DNA of 10,661 nt from contig JBBAEA010000118.1 of assembly GCA_041656175.1 (NCBI GenBank), positions 1 through 10,661 on the forward strand, in the 5' to 3' direction. Source of the DNA: JBBAEA01 sp041656175. Its GTDB lineage: Bacteria > Myxococcota_A > Bradymonadia > UBA4248. Of this stretch, positions 1 to 7,100 are shown piece by piece (the first letter of the stretch is position 1; every line of letters starts with the position of its first letter). Made by a program: the position numbers and the translations under genes. The notes below the pieces were generated by a model. That model saw nothing but the letters and a program-made list of their open reading frames with translations. It did not search any database and was not told the DNA's origin.

Positions 1-346
1 AAGATTGCAGCATTTGCATACGCTATGCGTGCGTCGGGCGAGGGCGCTTGCAAACGTTATTTTTTAGTTTTTGTCTTGACAATCAAGACGGTATCTCCGC
101 GGGGACACCCCGCGACGCCCCGTCCTGCTTTTGGCGAAACAGGACTTTGTGGCAGCCCTATGAACAACGCTTCCTACACACAGTTCCTTGCCAAATGCGT
201 TCATGATCGCACAAAATGTGCCCATTGCGTCTTTCGTTCGTTGATCACGCGCAAATTCGCCCGATTGAGTGGCATATAACTCTGAGCCATCCAAAAAAGT
301 CGTTCTTTTGCATGGTAGTAAAACTTCAAAACTAAGCGTATTTGTC
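1..346. other. Non-coding leader left of the TPR gene
   Basis: No convincing complete gene lies here. The first forward frame is open from base 1 to a TAA at 277-279, so the 3' end of a gene entering from the left cannot be excluded. Its translation has no domain I recognise, and it runs through a GC palindrome and a repeat block, which argues against coding. Two perfect short inverted repeats sit close together: GTCTTGA/TCAAGAC (73-79 and 83-89, 3-nt loop) and CGCGGGG/CCCCGCG (98-104 and 108-114, 3-nt loop). A third, GTCCTG/CAGGAC, lies near 120-143. None is followed by a T-run, so they do not look like intrinsic terminators. I see no good promoter for the downstream TPR gene. Confidence 0.5.
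98..253 (+). repeat. Dispersed palindromic repeat, copy A
   Basis: This stretch shares ordered blocks with two other intergenic regions of the window. The GC palindrome followed by ACGCCCC and then GCTTTTGGCGAAA resembles 7829-7895, which has a GC palindrome, AACGCCCC and GCTCTTGGCCAAA. The right half has GCTTCCTACACA, then AAATGCGTT and GCCCATTGCGTCTTTCG, then TGATCACGCGC. It resembles the minus strand of 3735-3871, which has GCTTCCTCACA, AAATGCGTT, GCTCATTGCGTCTTTTG and TGATCCCGCGC in the same order. The copies are diverged and differ by insertions, so the boundaries are approximate. Function is unknown; a decayed non-autonomous mobile element or a REP-like family are the obvious options. 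Confidence 0.5.
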
Positions 347-1102
347 ATGATAAAAGTCGTTAAAATACTCGTAGCCATGATCTGCTTTGGGAGCCTACTT
401 AGCAACCCTAGCTTGGCACAAGAGCCAGCGAGCTCAACACAAGACTGGGAGTGGTCTACCTCCAAAGCCATCGCTTACGCACTGTACGAAAGCGGGGAGT
501 GGGAACTGGCGCTATCCTATCTAGACGCTCTTGGCGTGCACAGTACGGATTGGTACCTGCAATACGTTCGTGCCCGCGCAGCGCTTCACCTAGGCGATGT
601 CGAGCATGCGAGCCGAATTGTTGAAAAAGCCTTAGCTTCACATAGCGAAAATCCGCGTATTTTGTTCTTAGCGGGGGATGTCGCACTCGACTCTGGTGAC
701 TACGAAGGGGCAGAAGCGTTTTTGCGACATGGCTTGATTTTGCGCGCCAAAGACCGCGATGCGCAGCTGTCGCTGGGGCGCGTACTTATGGCTAAGGGCG
801 ATTTCACCCAAGCTGCTCAGCACTACGAACACATGCTCAGTATGTACAGCGCTTCGAGCGAAATTTTACTAAAGTTGGCAAGCTGCTACGAAAATACGCA
901 AAATCTAAAGAGAGCCGAACTTTATTTGATCAAAAACAGCAAACTGCATCAAAATCCGCGCATGGGACTTATGCCCCTACAACGCTTCTACCAACGACAC
1001 GACATGACGGAGCTTGCAAAGCAAACGGCGCAACAACTTGAGCAACTGCAAGCGCAAGAGGACAAGCGCAAACTTCGTCAACTCCAGCCTTCAAAGAGGT
1101 AG
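347..1102 (+). CDS. Secreted tetratricopeptide-repeat (TPR) protein
   Basis: A 251-residue protein predicted to be exported, whose TPR helices would act as a protein-binding scaffold; the partner is unknown. I chose the ATG at 347 over the in-frame ATG at 269. From 347 the protein opens with a classic signal peptide: basic start (MIKVVK), hydrophobic core, and a likely cleavage after SLA at residue 24, leaving QEP at the mature N-terminus. The longer form would bury that signal behind 26 residues. No strong Shine-Dalgarno precedes either start. About five TPR-like helical hairpins span residues 39-202, with typical alternating patterns such as ALYESGEWELALSYL, LAGDVALDSGDYEGAEAFL and LGRVLMAKGDFTQAAQHY. 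The last ~35 residues are Gln/Lys/Arg-rich and probably form a helix or coiled coil. It lies 150 bp before efp, which has its own promoter, so I do not infer an operon. Confidence 0.85.
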   Translation: MIKVVKILVAMICFGSLLSNPSLAQEPASSTQDWEWSTSKAIAYALYESGEWELALSYLDALGVHSTDWYLQYVRARAALHLGDVEHASRIVEKALASHSENPRILFLAGDVALDSGDYEGAEAFLRHGLILRAKDRDAQLSLGRVLMAKGDFTQAAQHYEHMLSMYSASSEILLKLASCYENTQNLKRAELYLIKNSKLHQNPRMGLMPLQRFYQRHDMTELAKQTAQQLEQLQAQEDKRKLRQLQPSKR

Positions 1103-1145
1103 CCACCAAAACGTTGTAGAGGCAAGGCTTTGCTAGCCACCAAAA
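1100..1145 (+). repeat. 12-bp direct repeat TAGCCACCAAAA
   Basis: TAGCCACCAAAA occurs at 1100-1111, overlapping the stop codon of the TPR gene, and again at 1134-1145. The start-to-start distance is 34 bp, about three helical turns. It lies just upstream of the predicted efp promoter. A tandem regulator site or a small duplication would both explain it; nothing in the sequence decides. Confidence 0.5.
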
Positions 1146-1171
1146 AAAGCATGATTGAACGCGATGAGAGC

Positions 1172-1200
1172 TTGACCAAGTGATGTGCAAACTTTATGAT
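1172..1200 (+). promoter_or_regulatory. Predicted sigma70-type promoter of efp
   Basis: TTGACC (1172-1177) and TATGAT (1195-1200) are separated by exactly 17 nt, each one base from the sigma70 consensus hexamers TTGACA and TATAAT. The transcript would start near 1207 and give a leader of about 45 nt before the efp ATG. This is the best promoter match I found in the window. Confidence 0.6.
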
Positions 1201-1252
1201 GCGCTTGATTTAGCGTCGAATTTTTGGGCGCTCCTAATTTAAAGGGTGGAGA

Positions 1253-1816
1253 ATGTACAGTACGCAGGAATTTAGAAAGAATCTTAAGATTGAAATCGAC
1301 GGCGAGCCTTTTGTGATTGTGGAATGCCAACACGTGAAACCCGGTAAGGGGGTGGCGTTCGTAAAGACGCGTTATAAGAGTTTGGTTACAGGCAATGTTT
1401 TGCAGCAAAACTTCCGCTCGGGAGACATGGTGACTAAGCCAGATCTTGAGGAGCGGACGATGCAGTTTTTGTATAAAGAAGAGCATCACTATGTATTTAT
1501 GGATACAAGTAATTACGACCAAGTGCATATAGAAGAGGCGAATATTGAGGAGGCTGTGCCGTATTTGAAGGATAACTTGGAGGTCTCGGTGCTCTTCCAC
1601 AAAGGGAAGCCTATCAGTATTGATTTGCCCAATTTTGTGATTTTGCAGATCACACAGTCCGACCCTGGGGTGCGCGGTGATACAGCGCAGGGAGCGACGA
1701 AGCCTGCGACGCTAGAGACTGGCGCGACGATTAACGTTCCCCTCTATTTAGAGGAAGGGGAGTTTGTGAAGGTTGATACGCGCACAGGTGAGTTTGTGGA
1801 ACGCGCGAAAGTTTAA
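1253..1816 (+). CDS. efp: Translation elongation factor P (EF-P)
   Basis: A 187-residue protein of normal EF-P length. EF-P binds the ribosome between the P and E sites and relieves stalling at consecutive prolines. The N-terminal KOW-like domain I holds the conserved loop KPGKG at residues 29-33, with Lys32 at the tip. This is the position beta-lysylated by EpmA/EpmB in Escherichia coli (Lys34 there). No modification gene is in this window, so modification is only inferred. The two OB-like domains follow; the C-terminus carries TGATINVPLYLEEGEFVKVD and ends TGEFVERAKV, characteristic of the family. The start is supported by the purine-rich AAAGGGTGGAG at 1241-1251, immediately ahead of the ATG, and by the promoter at 1172-1200. 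The gene is convergent with the CLC gene, 90 bp apart. Confidence 0.97.
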   Translation: MYSTQEFRKNLKIEIDGEPFVIVECQHVKPGKGVAFVKTRYKSLVTGNVLQQNFRSGDMVTKPDLEERTMQFLYKEEHHYVFMDTSNYDQVHIEEANIEEAVPYLKDNLEVSVLFHKGKPISIDLPNFVILQITQSDPGVRGDTAQGATKPATLETGATINVPLYLEEGEFVKVDTRTGEFVERAKV

Positions 1817-1845
1817 AGTTCGATGGCAGACGTGTTTTAGCTAAT

Positions 1846-1900
1846 AAAATTCGTTGTTTTGAAGTTTTCTCATCGTTTTGATATTTCTTCATCGAATTTT
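1846..1900. repeat. Inverted repeat between convergent genes
   Basis: AAAATTCG (1846-1853) and CGAATTTT (1893-1900) form a perfect 8-bp inverted repeat with a 39-nt T-rich loop, in the 90-bp gap between the ends of efp and the CLC gene. The place suits a shared terminator, but the stem is AT-rich and the loop long, so it would be a weak one. No canonical GC stem with a U-tract is present for either gene. Confidence 0.2.
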
Positions 1901-1906
1901 CAAAGA

Positions 1907-3457
1907 CTAGAACTCGTCGCTTTCGTTGTCGGTTAGCCACTGGTCAAGCTCCATGAGCTTGTTCTTTTTTACCAAAATAATGAGTTTGTCACCGGGCAAA
2001 ATGGTGGAGTTTCCGTTGGGGACGAAATCTGCAGTTGCGCCGTGGATCGATACGACCAAACTGTCGTGTGGCCAGTGGATGTTTTTAAGCTTCTGGTGAG
2101 CAAACTTAGAGAGTCCTCCCACCACGAATTCAGTGATTACCTTAGGCTCATTGTCGCCGAGGGGGACTTGGTGTGCTAGCAAGCGCTCTAGGAATATTTC
2201 GTAGATGGGTTTGGTGAAAAAGAGGGAGTTTGCGACTAAAATTGAGACTACCGCTACGAGAATTGGGCCAAGAATGGTGGTAAAAGTGCCCGCCATTTCG
2301 GTGACTAGGAGTATAGAAATAATAGGAGATTGTATCACGCCGGTGAGGACGCCGACCATGCCGTAGAGGGCGAAGTTAGGGAGTAGGGAGGGGGGGATGA
2401 GTTGGAAGTGCAGGAGTATATTGTAGTACATGCAGCCCGTAAGAGCGCCAACCGTAAGGGTAGGGATAAAAATCCCGCCCTGGGACGTTGATGAGTAGCT
2501 GATGGCTGTAAAGAGAATTTTGCCCACGATAAGGCCGAATAAAACCAGTGTCGTAAACGAATTTTGTGCAATGGTTTCAATCAAGCCCTCGCCGCCGTTT
2601 TGGATTTGGGGAAAGTAGAGGCAGATGAAGAAGGCGAAAATGATAGCAATGGGGGGGTAGGCAAATTTAGGGATGGGGAGTTTTTGCATGAGCGTTTGGG
2701 CGCCGAGTAAACTCTTGTTAAGGCACATAGCGATAAAGCCCGTGAGTATACCCAGCGGAATGAGCGTAACGTAGCTTTGTAGCGGCATTTGGTGCGGGAC
2801 GGCAAACTCGAAGACGGGTTCCATACCAAAGACATATTTAGCCAAGGAATCTGCAGTGATGGCAGCCAAGAACGCAGGGATCATAACCACGTGGCTGAAC
2901 TTTTTGTGTACTTCTTCCAGCGCAAAAAGAGCGCCAGAGATGGGCGCGTTAAAGGCCGCGGCTAGCCCCGCAGACGCACCCGCGGTGATAAGAATTCGCA
3001 TTTGGGTGGGGTTTGTGCGCGTTATTTGGCCGATAATTTTTCCAATAGCGCCACAAATTTGTATACAAGGGCCTTGCCGACCTAGCGATAAACCCGCAAA
3101 AGCGTTGGCGGCTCCACCGATAAACTTCGAAATTAATACTCTTACAGGATGCATCTCAATGCGTCCAAGTACTTCTGCCTGGATCTGTGGGATACCAGAG
3201 CCTGAGCTCAACGGCTCTAGGTATACGAGTGCTGCGATAAGGAGTGCTACGCCAAGAAAAATAAAAAAGAGTAGCGGGAAATTCGTATGCGCTGAATCGT
3301 GAAAGATCATACGATTGAGCGCCTCGCCTTGTATAAAGACGATGCGAAATAAGATCACCAATACAGCACTGAAAGCACCAATCAAGATGCTCTTCCACAC
3401 CATCGATAAAGATACGTGGTGTAGGTTTACTAAGATTTTAGAAAGTGGATCTTTCAT
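1907..3457 (-). CDS. CLC-family chloride channel/transporter with TrkA-C domain
   Basis: A 516-residue inner-membrane protein that moves chloride (or a similar anion), either as a Cl-/H+ antiporter or as a channel. The CLC core spans roughly residues 20-430 with many hydrophobic helices. Signature motifs are in order: GSGIPQ (86-91; Ser87 matches the central anion-coordinating Ser107 of E. coli ClcA), GRQGP (126-130), an EE pair (181-182; Glu182 matches the inner proton glutamate Glu203), and GIFIP (328-332). The EMAGTF segment (387-392) puts Phe392 where ClcA has Tyr445. The striking oddity is Gln128 (codon CAA; plus-strand 3074-3076) in place of the external gating glutamate Glu148 of GREGP. 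In ClcA, changing that residue uncouples proton transport, so passive anion conduction is a reasonable inference. Residues 437-507 form a TrkA-C/RCK-C regulatory domain, a known fusion in bacterial CLCs. The Shine-Dalgarno is weak. Confidence 0.93.
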   Translation of the reverse strand: MKDPLSKILVNLHHVSLSMVWKSILIGAFSAVLVILFRIVFIQGEALNRMIFHDSAHTNFPLLFFIFLGVALLIAALVYLEPLSSGSGIPQIQAEVLGRIEMHPVRVLISKFIGGAANAFAGLSLGRQGPCIQICGAIGKIIGQITRTNPTQMRILITAGASAGLAAAFNAPISGALFALEEVHKKFSHVVMIPAFLAAITADSLAKYVFGMEPVFEFAVPHQMPLQSYVTLIPLGILTGFIAMCLNKSLLGAQTLMQKLPIPKFAYPPIAIIFAFFICLYFPQIQNGGEGLIETIAQNSFTTLVLFGLIVGKILFTAISYSSTSQGGIFIPTLTVGALTGCMYYNILLHFQLIPPSLLPNFALYGMVGVLTGVIQSPIISILLVTEMAGTFTTILGPILVAVVSILVANSLFFTKPIYEIFLERLLAHQVPLGDNEPKVITEFVVGGLSKFAHQKLKNIHWPHDSLVVSIHGATADFVPNGNSTILPGDKLIILVKKNKLMELDQWLTDNESDEF

Positions 3458-3478
3458 CGCCCCGACGCTGCAACAGAA

Positions 3479-3508
3479 AAAACTGTCATCACCATTGATA
3501 ACAGTTTT
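3479..3508. repeat. Inverted repeat upstream of the CLC gene
   Basis: AAAACTGT (3479-3486) and ACAGTTTT (3501-3508) form a perfect 8-bp inverted repeat with a 14-nt spacer, ending 22 bp from the CLC start codon on the side where its 5' leader or promoter must lie. On the minus strand the second arm runs into a T-run of six. It could be an operator for a dimeric repressor or an attenuator-like hairpin in the leader; the sequence does not distinguish these. Confidence 0.35.
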
Positions 3509-3734
3509 ATAAAAAATGAATGTAGCACAGATGTTTCTACAATACTAATATCGCTTCGACATGCTTAGAGAGTGTGAGGCGGAAGAAGGCTAAGTTAGGA
3601 TTGGCGCGCGTATCGCGTAAACTGTACGAAGTGCACGCCACTTTACTAAAAAAGACGCTATACCCCGACTTTGGACTTTCGATGTCTCGCGCTATGCTAG
3701 CCAAGCAAAGCAAAAGATAACTTACAAGGGGGTA

Positions 3735-3871
3735 GCGCGGGATCACCTCGCAAAAGACGCAATGAGCAAATAAAATGCGTTGAATGAGCGATAAGAGCGA
3801 ATACAACGCATTTTATTTTTGCGAATTGCGTATTTTGTGAGGAAGCTCGCGCGTAGGGGGAAACTTCCCCC
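3735..3871 (-). repeat. Dispersed palindromic repeat, copy C
   Basis: Read on the minus strand, it begins with the palindrome GGGGGAAGTTTCCCCC (plus-strand 3856-3871), which also occurs inside 7766-7783. It continues with GCTTCCTCACA, AAATGCGTT, GCTCATTGCGTCTTTTG and TGATCCCGCGC, matching copy A (98-253) block by block in the same order. Relative to copy A it carries an insertion in the middle, where the long inverted repeat at 3768-3818 sits. Ends are approximate. Confidence 0.5.
3768..3818. repeat. Long inverted repeat, 15-bp perfect arms
   Basis: AAATAAAATGCGTTG (3768-3782) and CAACGCATTTTATTT (3804-3818) are perfect complements around a 21-nt loop. The pairing extends imperfectly outward through GACGCAATGAGC on the left and GCGAATTGCGT on the right, giving arms of about 25 bp. 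A stable cruciform or RNA hairpin is expected. It lies inside repeat copy C. It is too AT-rich to be a typical intrinsic terminator, although the right arm ends in a T-run. A MITE-like core or transcribed hairpin is possible. Confidence 0.6.
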
Positions 3872-4055
3872 ACAAAAACATATAGCAAAAATATCAATGA
3901 ATCTGAACTTCCCTAGCGTAAATTAAGATAAGGCGACAATCGTAAAAAAATAGTCAATAAAATCAAGCGACTACACATAAAAACAGGCTTCATGGAACGT
4001 GCTCTGGGTGGCTAAACTCAATCAATCAGGAGCTTGCAAGTACTAAGGAATTCTC

Positions 4056-4084
4056 TTGCAGCGCTGATAGTTTATTGCTAATAT
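4056..4084 (+). promoter_or_regulatory. Possible extended -10 promoter of lipoprotein gene 1
   Basis: TTGCAG (4056-4061) and TAATAT (4079-4084) are 17 nt apart, and the -10 hexamer is preceded by TGC, an extended -10 element. The hexamers are imperfect (3 and 4 of 6 consensus bases). It would give a leader of about 57 nt before the ATG at 4148. Confidence 0.3.
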
Positions 4085-4147
4085 CGGTGCAGGAGCGGAT
4101 ATACAGTGGGGCGTTTATATTTTGCTGGATAAATTTTTGGTATTGCG

Positions 4148-7100
4148 ATGAAAATCACGAAAGCATTTTTTACTATATTTTTCTTCTTGCCGCTCTGCGC
4201 TGTGCTGAGTTCGTGCGAAAGCGATTGCCTCAAGGACGGTAGCTGCGAGTGTATTACGCGGTTTGACTGCGGCGAAGGGAAGTACTGCGATGCGGGAAAA
4301 TGTCTAGATGAAGACGATAGCCCGTGGATTATTCCTGAGCGCGAGTTTGGCGAGCATTGCTTAAGTTCGATGGAGTGCATCGAAGCTTATTGTTTAAAAC
4401 TTGGGCCTGCTAATGGTGGTGTTTGTACGCGCCCATGCGACTTAGAAGAAAAAAAATGTGAAGAGGGTTGGGAGTGTAAAGCTTGGTTTGGCGACGATAC
4501 GGAGGAAAGTCACGTTTGTGTGCAAAAGGTCGCGTCGCGACTTTGTCGTAGCTGCGCAGTCGACGGGCATTGTAACGCTACGGGTGACTTGTGCTTAGAG
4601 CTCGGCGATACACACGTTTGCGGCCAAGATTGTAGCCTTGTCGATTGTCCAACGGGTTATGAATGTGTCGATTGGGAGCGCGATGGAGCGACATCGAAGC
4701 AGTGTAAGCCCATCGGCGATAGCTGTGAGTGCGGAGTAGGGCGCGAGGGCATGGCGATGACCTGCGAAAAAAGCAATGAACACGGTGTGTGCGCTGGGCG
4801 CAAGGAGTGCGGGCTTGTGGACGGAGAGTACGCGTGGACCGATTGCGACGCCAAAACCCCTGAGAAAGAACTTTGTAACGGCATAGATGACGACTGTGAT
4901 GGGCTCATTGACAGTTTAGATCCTAGCCTCGATCACAGCGGTGTGGATGATGAGAACTTTCCGCGCTGCTACCTTGGGGGCTGCGCTGGGAAGTGGCAGT
5001 GTAGGGTAGGCAGTGAGGGCGAGAGTTTGTGGGAGTGTGATGCTGGCGACCCAGAGCGCGAAATTTGCAACGGCTTGGATGATAACTGCGATGGCAGAAT
5101 CGATGAGACGTTCACCGACGACGAAGGGCGCTACATACATGTGCAGCACTGCGGAAGTTGTGGAAGCGATTGTGCGAGTATTTTGGCGCACCTACGAACA
5201 AAAGACGGTGAAATCGTCCAAGGAGCCACAAAATGTGAATTGCGCGATGATATTCCGACTTGTGTGCCAGTACTCTGTGAAGAAGGCTACTACCCTTATC
5301 CACATGAAGCGCCCACGATTTGCGCGAAACTCATATCGCCCGCATGCCAAGCTTGCGGCGTCGACCAAGACTGCGTTGTTTACTCCGATGCCTGTGTTCA
5401 TTTTAAAGGCGAATTTGGCTCCCACTGTGCACAAAGCTGTGCCCCAGACTCGCCGTACTCTAACTGTAGCGGTAAAACAGGCATACAAAGTTGTTGCCCG
5501 CTCGGCTATAGCTGCGAAAATTTCGAGGGCGCGTTGCGTTGTGTACCCATTGGCGGGAGTTGCACTTGCTCTGCGGCAAATCTAAATCTTGAGCGAAACT
5601 GCATCAAAACCTCTGATATAGCCATTTGCCAGGGTTTACAGCGCTGTGAGCAAATTGGCGAATCCATCTACTCGTGGACGCTGTGTAATACCGAAAAAAC
5701 TACGATAGAACTTTGCGATGGCCAAGATAATAACTGCGACGGTGAGATAGATGAAGGCTTTGTCGATGAGCGTGGGCGCTACTTTACGGAGGAGCATTGC
5801 GGAGCTTGTAATGAGGATTGTCCCGCGCGCTGGAAGGCGCCAGAACTACACGCAGAGGGGGCGTGCTTGCTCAAGAACGACGCTTACAGCTGCGAGTTTA
5901 CGAAGTGTAAGCTCGAAGATAAACCAGCCGCAAGGCGATGTCGCGTTGATTCCGATTGTAGGGGGGGCGATTATTGCGATCCTCAGATGTTTTTCTGTGT
6001 CAACGACGTGGGGCGAACCCAAGCTTGCACAAGCGATGAGAACTGTACAGCGATCGACAGCGCTTTGCGCTGTATCGACTCCGTTTGCCGCGTTAGGGTG
6101 CAGTACCACAATTTAAACAAGATACTCGCCGATGGCTGCGAGTGCGGAGAAGCGCTAAACGTGGGCTATGATGAACCCGATAATTTCTCGCATTATCCCA
6201 CGGAGAGCAGTGTTTACGTCGATCGCAACTGCGACGGTATCGATGGTGATGCGGCAACTTCGATTTTCGTATCGGAGCGCTCAACGCGATCTTTGGGCAC
6301 GCGAGAGGCGCCCTACAAAACAATCGCCGAAGCTATCGCAGCCTTTAGGCATACTGAACACAGCGCTATACTTGTTGCTGCGGGAACCTACCGCGAAAAC
6401 GTTGAACTTAAAGGGGGAACAAAATTGTATGGCGGCTATAGCACTGATTTTTCCGATCGCAATATTGTTTTGTACCCCACACAAATTATCGGCTCGGAAC
6501 CAAGCGCAGGCCAAAACCCTGGTACAGTCTATGTTCCCTCAACAACACTAACGACCGTCATTAGCGGCTTTAACATTATTGGCTACGACGTAAATACCAT
6601 TCCCAGCGACAGCGGTGCAGCAGGCAAGAACTCCTATGCCATATTCGTAGCACACGCTGGCTCTCGCCTGCGCATCCATAATAATAACATCATCGCGGGC
6701 CGAGGTGGCACGGGTTCAAAGGGTAGCATTGGCACCTCTGGTGCAGCTGGCGATAACGGCGGCGCAGGTCTCGACTCATGGGAGTGCGACAGCTCCAATT
6801 GCTATGGTAAAACGCGCGAAGGTGGCAGTGCTGGAACGAACTCCGCCTGCAGAGCAGCGCGCGGAAACCCAGGGGCTACCGCGAAAGACTCCACCTTCTA
6901 TCAGCAAGACTACGTCATGGGTAGCAGCAAAGATGGGCGCGGCGGCACAAATAACATGTATCGCCATAGCGACTCTAGTCAAAGTCGATATTGCAAGTAC
7001 GACTGCACCGTAAACTCTGGCGAACATGGAGCCAACGGTGGAGTGGGCAAAAACGGTGACGACGGCCCCACGGGGCGCGCGGGCGGCGGCTGTTCGCGTT

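Larger units (their letters stand above)
3458..4147. other. Long intergenic region without a convincing gene
   Basis: This 690-bp gap separates divergently transcribed genes (CLC leftward, lipoprotein rightward). From left to right it holds an inverted repeat just upstream of the CLC start, a short basic open stretch (3574-3720, GTG start, 48 codons) of doubtful status, a diverged repeat copy on the minus strand (3735-3871) with a long inverted repeat, AT-rich sequence around 3880-4000, and a possible promoter at 4056-4084. Reverse-strand open frames of 66-89 codons at 3537-3806 and 3697-3897 run through the repeat and palindromes and have no recognisable domain. Confidence 0.5.

Noticed and set aside
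1..279. C-terminal fragment of a gene entering from the left
   Set aside because: The frame is open but crosses palindromes and a dispersed repeat and shows no recognisable domain. It cannot be called without upstream sequence.
269..346. Longer N-terminus for the TPR protein starting at 269
   Set aside because: It would place 26 residues ahead of a complete signal peptide with a cleavage site, which is unlikely for an exported protein.
1133..1600. Reverse-strand 155-codon open frame overlapping efp
   Set aside because: It is antisense to the conserved EF-P sequence, has no recognisable domain and lacks its own start context.
3735..3871. CRISPR array or integron attC site
   Set aside because: There is no regular repeat-spacer series and no cas or integrase gene nearby. 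The repeats are single diverged copies dispersed in intergenic DNA.
5013..5585. Forward 190-codon open frame within lipoprotein 1
   Set aside because: A frame shadow of the Cys-rich coding sequence, with TGY codons read out of frame. The main frame is continuous and carries all motifs.
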